From contig JAKLKQ010000006.1 of assembly GCA_023150555.1 (NCBI GenBank), positions 115,726-165,224 of the forward strand: a stretch of DNA of 49,499 nucleotides. The letters are read 5' to 3'. Made by a program: the position numbers and the translations under genes. This document shows, one piece after another, positions 8,322 to 15,315 of this stretch. Below the pieces are notes generated by a model. It was not told where the DNA came from. It did no database searches and saw nothing but the letters and a program-made list of their open reading frames with translations. Each line of letters opens with the position of its first letter. Position 1 is the first letter of the stretch. The stretch is from Planctomycetota bacterium (GTDB lineage: Bacteria; Planctomycetota; SZUA-567; H5-PLA8).

Positions 8322-9074
8322 TCAGCCCACCGCCGGGCCGCCGCGCACCGGGAGCGCCGCCTGGGGCGCGTCCGCCAAGGCCAGGTCCTCGTGGCGAGGC
8401 TGCGCGCCGGTGAGCTTCGTGATGAGCCACTCGAGCGCCGGGAAGAAGCCGATCGCCGCCAGCGGGCGGTTGCACCAGCCGGTGGTGATGCAGTAGTGCG
8501 TCGCGTGGGGCACGCAGTGGTGCTGGTCGTGTCCCGTGCGGCCCAGGATCAGGCCCAGGCGCTGCAGCCAGCGCACCGGCGCCGGCGGGTCGGGCTGGTG
8601 CGCCCACTTGTGGATCTGGTTGGTGGGCAGCGCGCACGCGCCGAAGCCGCCCAAAAAGACCGCCAGCGCCTGCAGGAACTCCTCTTCCAGCGGTACCAGC
8701 AGCGCCCCGGCCAGGAAAGGCAGCGCCCCGAAGGCCACGTCGCCGTTGGTGTCGATGAAGTTCCGCTCGAGCAGGTCGCCGGGATTGAGATGGTGCACGC
8801 GGAAGGGCCGCAGCAGGCGCGGGCCCAGCACCGGCATGCGCTCGCTGCCCCACGTGTCCGCGAACCAGTGGACCAGCCCCGACGCAAAGTCCGCCGCCGC
8901 CGCCGCCAGCAGCAGCACCGGCGCCAGCCACCAGCGCGCGCCGAGCGCGGCGCTGAACTGCACCGCCAGGCACGCCAGCAGACCCGCCGCGCAAGCCAGC
9001 GCGGCCGTCTCGAAGAGCTGCGTCGCGAGGCTGGTGGCGCCGTGTTGCGGCAAGGTATCCCGTCGGTCCGGCAT
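8322..9074 (-). CDS. Kua/TMEM189/CarF-type fatty-acid desaturase-like protein (plasmanylethanolamine desaturase family)
   Basis: This 250-residue integral membrane protein has the full set of family landmarks. These are DFASGLVHWFADTWG after the second membrane segment, FRVHHLNPGDLLERNFIDTNGD (H94, H95; motif split across a loop), NQIHKWAHQPDPP (H155, H159), and GHDQHHCVPHATHYCITTGW (H182, H185, H186, H190, H193). These His clusters form the di-iron site. In animals (TMEM189/PEDS1) and in Myxococcus (CarF) members make the vinyl-ether bond of plasmalogens with oxygen as co-substrate. A GGGAG Shine-Dalgarno supports the start. It converges on the phosphatase gene. The family call is very safe; plasmalogen synthesis in this organism is inference. 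Confidence 0.92.
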   Translation of the reverse strand: MPDRRDTLPQHGATSLATQLFETAALACAAGLLACLAVQFSAALGARWWLAPVLLLAAAAADFASGLVHWFADTWGSERMPVLGPRLLRPFRVHHLNPGDLLERNFIDTNGDVAFGALPFLAGALLVPLEEEFLQALAVFLGGFGACALPTNQIHKWAHQPDPPAPVRWLQRLGLILGRTGHDQHHCVPHATHYCITTGWCNRPLAAIGFFPALEWLITKLTGAQPRHEDLALADAPQAALPVRGGPAVG

Positions 9075-9194
9075 AGCGGCGCTCCCGTCGGCGTTCTCAT
9101 CCCCTGCGTATGGATAGCGCCAACAGCCTACTCATTCGGCGAGGATGCGTCCAGCAGGGTAGAAGTGCCCGGGAACCGCGAAACGCGGCGGGCT

Positions 9195-9602
9195 TCAGGC
9201 GGCCTTGTTGTCCTCCGCCTTGCGGATCCTGCGCTCGGCAAGCGCGCTGAGGTAGACCAGCGCCCCGCCGATCAGGCACGGAAGGGTCAGCTCGAAGTCC
9301 CCTGCTTTCAAATCCTGGAAGCGCACCACGCCGTAAACGGTGACCGCGAACCCGAGCATCATCAGGCACCACGGTCCGAAATGGAGGTGATAGAAGGGGC
9401 GCTTGGTCATCGCCGGGCCGCTCAGTTCGTCGTAAACCATCAGCGCCGCGAAAACGAGCCAGATCAGGGCGCACAAGGCCAGCGGGGTCTGCCCGCGGAT
9501 ACCCCATATCACCAGGCCCAGGCCGGCGCCGGTTACCACCGCCAAGAGAAGCGCCGTGCTGAGGTGGAACTGGAAGCGCCCGCGCGGCCGATCCCCATCC
9601 AT
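9195..9602 (-). CDS. Small four-helix membrane protein of unknown function
   Basis: The protein has 135 residues and four predicted membrane segments: STALLLAVVTGAGLGLVIWG, LALCALIWLVFAALMVY, FGPWCLMMLGFAVTVYGVV and LTLPCLIGGALVYLSAL. The N-terminus RFQFHLSTALLL resembles the short FSLRTLLLL lead of many Planctomycete membrane proteins. The C-terminus is basic and charged (ERRIRKAEDNKAA). No Shine-Dalgarno is seen; instead TATACT lies 7 nt before the ATG, which supports this start and a leaderless mRNA. No family function is recognised. Confidence 0.7.
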   Translation of the reverse strand: MDGDRPRGRFQFHLSTALLLAVVTGAGLGLVIWGIRGQTPLALCALIWLVFAALMVYDELSGPAMTKRPFYHLHFGPWCLMMLGFAVTVYGVVRFQDLKAGDFELTLPCLIGGALVYLSALAERRIRKAEDNKAA

Positions 9603-9609
9603 GGCGCAC

Positions 9610-9615
9610 AGTATA
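9610..9615 (-). promoter_or_regulatory. -10-like hexamer TATACT, probably leaderless mRNA
   Basis: Read on the minus strand, TATACT is followed by 7 nt and the ATG of the small membrane protein. The same layout lies before the sugar transferase gene. Confidence 0.6.
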
Positions 9616-9830
9616 CCACCTGCGGCGGTGGACAGCAGGGGCGAGGGGCGAGGAAGGCAGATAAGAGATAAGGGCCGAAAACGGCAAACAGCAAACGGAA
9701 AACGGCGAACGGAATATGTGGCACGACGCGAGAGCCGCGCATTCAGCCCGGGATTTTTCCCGCTTCTTCGGCGTGCCGGGGATTTTACGCGGGGCTTACG
9801 TGCTGCACGCGGGCGCGCGCGGCGCGGAAA

Positions 9831-10193
9831 TTCACCACAGAGATCACAGAGGACACAGAGAACGTCGTAAACCTGTTTTCAACAATGGTTGTGCGGTGGC
9901 CGGACGGACGCCCACGCTTTCTCAACTCTTTGAAAAGGCGGAGGACGTGTGGGGTGGGCCTCCGTGCCCGCCACCAGCCGATGAGCGGGGCTTGGACGGC
10001 CAGGCCCTGTGCCGGCGCGCGCGGCGCACGGGTTTAGGCCACGAGCCCCTTTTTTGCGGCCGGGCGCGGGCAGGGACGCCCACGCCACACGTTCACGGAC
10101 TTTTCAGAGAGCACGAAAGGCTTGGAGGTCCACGGGCCACCCTATCGGGACGGGCCAACCTCTAAGAATTGCTCTGTGTTCTCTGTGGTGAAA
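9831..10193. repeat. Intergenic element with CACAGAG-type inverted ends and a large internal hairpin (copy A)
   Basis: The left end reads TTCACCACAGAGATCACAGA; the right end is its inverted match (CTTTCACCACAGAGAACACA on the minus strand). Inside is an imperfect palindrome about 200 nt long. Its best arms, at 9946-9975 and 10062-10091, pair over about 27 of 30 positions. Its interior recurs near 11938-12185. The right end overlaps the last codons of the WD40-like gene. Open frames crossing it (in all frames) look spurious. Confidence 0.8.
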
Positions 10194-11877
10194 GTCGTCC
10201 GTCGCGCCAGAGGCTGAAGGGCAGCAGCAGCGCGAAGAACGCCGCGAGCCAGAACTCGGGGAGCCAGAGGATTCGCTCCGGGCCTTCGGGGCGCACGCGT
10301 TCGAACTTGATCAGACCCTTGCCGTCCTGAAAGAGCACCGCGTCGCGGTCGCGCGCGACGGCCGTGGGGCCGTAAACATAGGAGTGGTACGCAAACGGAC
10401 TCTCCAGGCAGGTGACCAGCTTGCCGGTGTAGGCGTCCAGCAGGTCGGCCCGGCCGTCCGAACGCCAGGAGACCAGGCGGCTGCCGCCGGAAAGGAAGCG
10501 GTTCCGCGGCCGCGTGTCGGAACTCACCAGGCCGGAGTGGAGCAGTTCGTCCTGCTGCGCAAGGTAAAAGCGCTGGCCGCCGGCGGTCTCCCGCACAAGG
10601 CACTGCTCGTTGCCGATGATTTCGCAGTAGGTGTTGTGGCCGACATCGACGGTCTTGAAGAGCACCCGCCAGCCTTCGTCGCTCACCTCGCCGCCCAGGA
10701 ATCTTTCGTCGATTCGGAACGTCTTCTTTTCCAGGTGTGCGGGCACATCCCACAGCGTCACCCAGCCGTCGCCGCCGGCCAGGAGCCACTGCCCGTCGCG
10801 ACTGAGCGTCGCGCCGTAGACGGGGACGTCGTGGGCGAAGGTGTCGAGCACCTGGCCGGTAACGAGGTCCCAGACGTCCACGCGCGAGCCGAGTGTCGTG
10901 AACTCCATGGGTAAGTCCCCCATGGGATATTCATTCAATTTTGCTTTCACTTCGGCGTCTACCGCAGACATGTCATAGGGCGCGTAGTTTTCGTTAAGCA
11001 GCCAATGGAAGGGATAGTCGCTTTTTGCACCGTAGGTATCTAGATACTCGTCGGGAATAATTTTCATGCCATGGTCAAAGAGCTCTATTTTCCTTCCCGG
11101 GCCGCCGCGCACGCTCACGCCGCGCGTGCCGGCGGGCGTGCAGCGCGGGCCGTCGAGCCAGTAGTTCCCTTCGGGCAACTCGCAGCGCAGCGTCTTCGTG
11201 TCCAGGTCCCAGACGCGGTACGGCGCCTTGGAGTCCTCGCTCGTCACCGCCGTGCGCCCGTCTTCGCTGACGCCTTCGAGCTGCCAGTAGCTGGACCAGG
11301 AGAGCAGTTCCTCGCCGCGTTCGGCGTCGAGCAATCGCAGGCCGTTCTCGGCGAGCAATCGGCCGCGCTCGTCGAAGAAGAAGACCGCATCTCCGACCGG
11401 ATAGTAAGGACCGACGGGCTTGGGCTCGGCTTCCGGGTCGGTTGTGTCGAAAAGAAGGACGGTGGCGTAGGTATCCAATCCGAGCATCTTCTCTGTGCCG
11501 AAGAGATAGACCGCCGCGCGCCGGCCGTCGTTCGAGAGCGCCGCACGGTTCAGGAAGCAACTCACGCTTGGCTCGCAGGCCTTCGGCACCGTCCAGCGCC
11601 AGGTCTGCTGCCACGGGTTCTCGTCGAAGCGCACCCGCGCGCCGATCCCTGCCGAAAGCCCCGCAACCGCCAGCAGCAGCGAGCGCAGCGAGAAGCGCAC
11701 GCGCCAGCCGAAGACCTTGCGCAGGGCCTTCACGGTGCGCAGGCCGGCGAGGCGGCTCCCCCACTCCACCGCCCACGCGTGCCGAGGCTTGGGCAGTTCG
11801 GCGAAACGCGCGCGCTTCACGCCCACCGCCGCAGTCGTAGCGTCTCGCGTGTTCGGTCCGCAGTCCGTCGCCTCCAT
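10162..11877 (-). CDS. Membrane-anchored WD40-like beta-propeller protein
   Basis: A GGAGGA Shine-Dalgarno 9 nt before the ATG sets the start. The 571-residue protein has an N-terminal cytoplasmic stretch, then RFSLRSLLLAVAGLSAGIGA (about 61-80), a membrane segment of the kind typical of Planctomycetes. A large domain with degenerate WD40 blades follows: RVWDLDTKTLRCELPEG, VDVWDLVTGQVLDTFAHDVP, ATLSRDGQWLLAGGDGWVTL. Near the C-terminus, WLPEFWLAAFFALLLPFSLW is a second membrane segment. The second WD40 gene, 5 kb away, ends with a related block (LPEAWIAGCASAFLLF), so the two are distant paralogues. The last ten residues (LSPQRTQSNS) are encoded by the right end of repeat copy A. Role unknown; probably protein binding at the membrane. 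Confidence 0.78.
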   Translation of the reverse strand: MEATDCGPNTRDATTAAVGVKRARFAELPKPRHAWAVEWGSRLAGLRTVKALRKVFGWRVRFSLRSLLLAVAGLSAGIGARVRFDENPWQQTWRWTVPKACEPSVSCFLNRAALSNDGRRAAVYLFGTEKMLGLDTYATVLLFDTTDPEAEPKPVGPYYPVGDAVFFFDERGRLLAENGLRLLDAERGEELLSWSSYWQLEGVSEDGRTAVTSEDSKAPYRVWDLDTKTLRCELPEGNYWLDGPRCTPAGTRGVSVRGGPGRKIELFDHGMKIIPDEYLDTYGAKSDYPFHWLLNENYAPYDMSAVDAEVKAKLNEYPMGDLPMEFTTLGSRVDVWDLVTGQVLDTFAHDVPVYGATLSRDGQWLLAGGDGWVTLWDVPAHLEKKTFRIDERFLGGEVSDEGWRVLFKTVDVGHNTYCEIIGNEQCLVRETAGGQRFYLAQQDELLHSGLVSSDTRPRNRFLSGGSRLVSWRSDGRADLLDAYTGKLVTCLESPFAYHSYVYGPTAVARDRDAVLFQDGKGLIKFERVRPEGPERILWLPEFWLAAFFALLLPFSLWRDGRLSPQRTQSNS

Positions 11878-11937
11878 GGCGCGAGGTCCTCCGTTCGGAG
11901 GTACAACGCAGCAGGTTGTGCGGCGTTCACCGGAAAA

Positions 11938-12232
11938 GCCGGGGCCGGACGGACACACGCGCTTTCTCGGCCCTGTGAAGTGGCGGAGGACGCGTGGGGT
12001 GGGCCTCCGTGCCCGCCTCCAGTCGATGAACGGGGCTTGGCCGGCGAGGCCCTGTGCTTTCGCGCGCGGCGCACGGGCTTAGGCGCCGAGCCCTTTTATG
12101 CGGCTGGGCGCGGGCAGGGACGCCCACGCCACATGAACACGGACCTTTCGAAGAGCACGAAAGGCTTGGAAGATCTCCGGCAACCGTCTCAAAACTACAT
12201 TTTGCGTGCGCTCCGTGTCTTCGTGGTGAGGC
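11938..12232. repeat. Large hairpin repeat (copy B)
   Basis: This is a direct copy of the interior of the element at 9831-10193: blocks such as GGTGGGCCTCCGTGCCCGCC and GCGCGGGCAGGGACGCCCAC occur in the same order and spacing. The right end carries a diverged form of the terminal repeat (CTCACCACGAAGACACGGAG on the minus strand); no clear left terminal repeat remains. It lies just upstream of the WD40-like gene, so copies A and B flank that gene. Confidence 0.75.
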
Positions 12233-12501
12233 CGTCCGTTGGCCGGGAGCGAAAAATTTTCTGCGACAAAATTCTATTTTTCCCGGCGATGGTCGTTTAA
12301 ATACATAGCGCACTTCGAAAGCTCGCCCGCTCGCCGCCGACCGCAGCGCCCAGATCTGCAGATTCAGGTTGTAATCGGGGTCGTTTTTCGAGCTAACTTA
12401 AATATCTATTAGCCTAATATTTTAGCGCGTTCAAGAAGCGATGCGGCGTGAAATTTAAGTCATAAACAATTAAAAATAAATATGTTATGACTCCAATCCC
12501 C

Positions 12502-12580
12502 AATTGAGTGTACCCTAATAGTATACCCTTATAAGTACCAAATGTTCGTCGACGAACATTTTCGCGTTTTTGCGATTTCG
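12502..12580 (+). promoter_or_regulatory. Conserved promoter/operator-like module with 20-bp palindrome (copy 1, upstream of parB)
   Basis: The module has four parts in order: AATTGAGT, an AT-rich spacer of 31 nt ending in TATAAGTACCA, the perfect palindrome AATGTTCGTCGACGAACATT (12541-12560), and TTCGCGTTTTTGCGATTTCG. A second copy with the same order lies upstream of the HbpS-like gene on the minus strand. TATAAG sits 6 nt before an ATG inside the palindrome, so the palindrome may overlap a transcription start and serve as an operator. The rest of the long stretch up to parB (12581-12908) holds a hairpin CGAGCCC/GGGCTCG (12704-12722) and a second TTTTTGCGATTT at 12832-12843; no gene is seen there. 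The stretch 12233-12501 is AT-rich and shows no gene. Confidence 0.6.
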
Positions 12581-12908
12581 GAGCACGCTTTTCGATGCGG
12601 CGTGCTGAACTTTTCGAGTCTCGCGCTGGGCTTCGCAGGCCTCCGAAGACGCCCGCGCGAGTTCCGCACGGCTTTCGCCGGCCACTTCCGCTGGCCCCGC
12701 TTCCGAGCCCCGGTTGGGCTCGCACCTGAGATCCAGGAGGATTCCGCATGCCCTTTCCATAGGCACACCCATAGCAGCTCGTTCCGAGCCCCGACAGCTC
12801 AAAAAGCCGGATTTTGATCGAGAAAAGCGCATTTTTGCGATTTTGTGCTTTTCAGTTCCACGGAATGGTCTATACGTCAGGATAAGCAGCAAACCAAGGA
12901 GAACCACG

Positions 12909-13853
12909 ATGGATAAGGCTGTACCCAACACCCCAGGCACAACATCTAGTGTTCCGGCCTCCGGGCCGCGGGGCCTCAGCGCCCTGCTTCAGCGCACCAC
13001 CAACCAGCCCGTCATGCCCGCTGGATTGACGCCCAGCACGCTCCCGATCGACAAGATCATGAACAACCCGGACCAGCCGCGCCGGGCGTTCGACGAGGAG
13101 GCCATGCAGGAGCTGATGGCCTCGATCAGGGTCAGCGGGCTCCTGCAGCCCGTGATCGTGAAGACCTTGCCGCCCGAACAGCGCAAAGACGGCCGCGAGT
13201 ACATGCTCGTGGCGGGCGAGCGCCGTTTCCGGGCCTTCAAGCTGCTGGGGCGCAGCGAGATCCCCGCCCTGGTCAAGGTCGTCAGCACCGAGCGCGACCT
13301 GCTGCTGCTCTCGCTGGTCGAGAACATCCAGCGCACCGACCTGAACCCGATGGAAGAGGCGCGGGCGTTCCGTGCGCTCCATACGACCTTTGCGATGAGT
13401 CAGGACCAGATCTCGCAGACGGTCGGCAAGAGCCGCACGCTGGTTACGAACCTGCTGCGCATCAACGATGCCGTGGACAGCGTCCAGGCCGCCGTCGAGA
13501 AGGGCGAACTCTCCGCGCAGCATGCGGTGGAGCTGGCCAGCATCGACGACAAGAAGCTCCAGACGAAGATCGCCTCGAAGTGCATAGCGGAATGTCTAAC
13601 AGTAAAGCAGCTAAGGGGTTACATTCGAGGCGATGAGAAGCAGCTCGAAGCTAAGAAAATCCAAAAATCGAACAAACGCGGTTACGTCGAGAAGCCTCCG
13701 CATATCGTGCGGCTGGAGCAGAATCTGCGCCGGCACTTCGGTACGCGGGTGAACATCGTCGAGGCGCCGCGGAAGGGCAAGATCGTGATCGAGTTCTACA
13801 GCGTCGAGGACTTCGACCGCATCACGAAGCTGATGGGGGTCACGAAAGAGTAG
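12909..13853 (+). CDS. parB: ParB-family CTP-dependent DNA-binding protein
   Basis: The start ATG follows AAGGAG by 7 nt. The 314-residue protein has the ParB/Noc core in order: a disordered N-terminus with GLSALL, the NPDQPRRAF motif (53-61), the CTP-binding GERRFRA motif (103-109), ENIQR (138-142), and a helix-turn-helix around 163-185 (MSQDQISQTVGKSRTLVTNL). A C-terminal domain ends IVIEFYSVEDFDRITKLM, which matches the dimerisation domain of chromosomal ParB. These proteins load on parS sites as CTP-switched clamps and work with ParA in chromosome segregation. No parA or recognisable TGTTTCACGTGAAACA parS site is nearby, so this is an orphan copy. A role in segregation is likely but not shown. 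Confidence 0.93.
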   Translation: MDKAVPNTPGTTSSVPASGPRGLSALLQRTTNQPVMPAGLTPSTLPIDKIMNNPDQPRRAFDEEAMQELMASIRVSGLLQPVIVKTLPPEQRKDGREYMLVAGERRFRAFKLLGRSEIPALVKVVSTERDLLLLSLVENIQRTDLNPMEEARAFRALHTTFAMSQDQISQTVGKSRTLVTNLLRINDAVDSVQAAVEKGELSAQHAVELASIDDKKLQTKIASKCIAECLTVKQLRGYIRGDEKQLEAKKIQKSNKRGYVEKPPHIVRLEQNLRRHFGTRVNIVEAPRKGKIVIEFYSVEDFDRITKLMGVTKE

Positions 13854-13937
13854 AGCAGTCCGCAAGCTTGGCAGGCCCTTCCCCGGTCCGCCCCAACGTA
13901 CGCCAGGGCCCGGGAGTCGGCCGCCAGGAGGCAACAA

Positions 13938-13976
13938 AAGCCGGGCGGGGTGGCGTGGGGGGCGCCCCGCCGGCTT
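13938..13976. terminator. Strong GC hairpin downstream of parB
   Basis: AAGCCGGGCGGGG pairs with CCCCGCCGGCTT (one bulge) around a 14-nt loop. No T-run follows, so it may be a processing or attenuation hairpin and not a classic terminator. The rest of 13854-14312 holds C-rich stretches (CCCCTCGCCCC type) and no clear gene. Confidence 0.5.
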
Positions 13977-14312
13977 ACTCTAAGGGCAGGGGCCAGGGCA
14001 GGAACGCCTTCGGCGTGCTTTCCTGAAACAGCTCGCACCGCCATGCCTATTCCAGAAAGGGCGGCAAAGCCGCACCACCCCTCACCCCTGTCCGCTCGCC
14101 CCTCGCCCCTGTTTTCCAGAACAAAGCCCTTGCGGTGCCGTGACGTCCATCCTATAACTGTTCCCGCTATAGATGCTTAGAAATACGGCGAATGCGTTTG
14201 GCGCTTCGTCGTCCCCATGGTGCGGCTCGCTTCGTCAAAGCTTGGGCTGCGCGTGGCGCATGGCCGGATGCCGGCCGAACGGAAGCGACTGAAAACACGG
14301 GAGCGTGACGGC

Positions 14313-14783
14313 ATGGAGAACGCGGAACGCAGGAGCGGCAACGAACGGTTCGCGCTGGGCGTGCGCTACGTCCTGGTCGCGGCCATCGCGGTGCTGGCGG
14401 TGCTGATCCTCAAGGACGCCCGCAGCGCGCGCGACGCCAACCCGCTGAACGTCCCCGACGCGCACGCCGGCATCGTCAGCGCGGCGCCGGGCTACCTGGT
14501 GATGTCGCAGGCCGTGACGCTCAACGACAAGTTCTATCTCATCGACACCACCAAGCAGGTCATCTGCGTCTACCACATGAACGGCGACAAGATCCGCCTG
14601 GGCGCGGCGCGCGACTTCAGCAGCGACACGGAGATCGTCGATTCCAGCGTCGACGTGATGACGTCGACGGGCAAGCGCATCGAGTCCTTCGAGGGCGGCA
14701 CGGGCGTCAGCGTCACCGAGGCCGCGGAGTACGCCGAGGGCCTCAAGAAGCTGCTCGAGGAAGCGGAAAAGACCAAGAAGTAA
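14313..14783 (+). CDS. Single-pass membrane protein of unknown function, first gene of a three-gene cluster
   Basis: GGGAG 9 nt before the ATG favours this start over an upstream one. The 156-residue protein has a basic N-terminus, a membrane helix YVLVAAIAVLAVLILK, and an extracytoplasmic domain. That domain has a compact beta motif (FYLIDTTKQVICVYHMNGDK, then IRLGAARDFSSDTEIVDSS) and a charged helical tail rich in Glu and Lys. The next gene encodes a protein with the same block (LVLIDTNKKVICVYRVAG, then FRLVGARSYKYDVEIKDS), so the two arose by duplication. The LIDTxKxVICVY pattern resembles one blade of a propeller but the domain is too short for one. No named family is recognised. Confidence 0.75.
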   Translation: MENAERRSGNERFALGVRYVLVAAIAVLAVLILKDARSARDANPLNVPDAHAGIVSAAPGYLVMSQAVTLNDKFYLIDTTKQVICVYHMNGDKIRLGAARDFSSDTEIVDSSVDVMTSTGKRIESFEGGTGVSVTEAAEYAEGLKKLLEEAEKTKK

Positions 14784-14826
14784 GCGGCGTTCGGATACGT
14801 AGGCGCGAAGGATGGAGACGACGGAC

Positions 14827-15201
14827 ATGAAACGCTCCCGCGACGTGTGGCTCGGCAATGCCCTGCTCCTGGGCGTCGTCGGCGTGCTGGGGTACCTGTA
14901 CGCCAGCCTCCCGCAGCCGGCGGCCTTCGCGGCCGGCGGCGGCTGGGACACCAACGGCGTGATGGTCGCGACGACCAACGCCAGCGAACGCCTGGTCCTG
15001 ATCGACACGAACAAGAAGGTCATCTGCGTCTACCGCGTCGCCGGCGCCGGCCGTTTTAGGCTGGTCGGGGCAAGGTCCTACAAGTATGATGTAGAAATCA
15101 AGGACTCGACCGGTACGCCGGTCGAGGCCGGACAGGGCGTCACCTTCGGCGAGGCCAAGCAGCTCTGGGAGCGCCTCGAGAAGCAGCGCACCAAGCAGTA
15201 G
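14827..15201 (+). CDS. Single-pass membrane or exported paralogue, second gene of the cluster
   Basis: The protein is 124 residues from the ATG that follows GGAG by 9 nt; an ATG 15 nt upstream has its purine stretch too close. A hydrophobic segment (NALLLGVVGVLGYLYASL) is followed by AFAAGGGW, which could be a signal peptidase site. The mature part carries LVLIDTNKKVICVYRV and RLVGARSYKYDVEIKDSTGT, closely like the preceding gene. It ends in a short amphipathic helix (KQLWERLEKQRTKQ). The gap to the next gene is filled with a short tandem repeat. Function unknown; it probably works with its paralogue and the HTH membrane protein downstream. Confidence 0.75.
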   Translation: MKRSRDVWLGNALLLGVVGVLGYLYASLPQPAAFAAGGGWDTNGVMVATTNASERLVLIDTNKKVICVYRVAGAGRFRLVGARSYKYDVEIKDSTGTPVEAGQGVTFGEAKQLWERLEKQRTKQ

Positions 15202-15260
15202 GCGTACCGGACGAACCGCCGGCGCCCCGTAAGCGCGCCGGACCGTCGGGGAACAGACGG

Positions 15261-15300
15261 GCGGGGAACGGCAGGGCGGGGAACGGCAGGGCGGGGAACG
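15261..15300 (+). repeat. Short tandem repeat, 15-bp unit
   Basis: GCGGGGAACGGCAGG occurs twice perfectly and a third time imperfectly just before the Shine-Dalgarno (AAGGAG) of the HTH membrane protein gene. Confidence 0.85.
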
Positions 15301-15315
15301 GGCAAGGAGCAGGAC

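Noticed and set aside
9716..10165. Open frame through repeat copy A (with text like HHRDHRGHRE)
   Set aside because: The peptide is only a translation of the CACAGAG repeat, open in all frames because of its periodicity.
12541..12560. parS site for the ParB protein
   Set aside because: The palindrome does not match TGTTTCACGTGAAACA, and a second copy lies before an unrelated gene; kept only as an alternative.
12542..12817. Short open frame starting MFVDEH in the palindrome module
   Set aside because: Copy 2 changes the encoded residues at several positions (E to K, F to L, R to C, F to I), so the conservation is of DNA and not clearly of peptide; no ribosome site.
15261..15300. CRISPR-like short repeats
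   Set aside because: Units are adjacent with no spacers.
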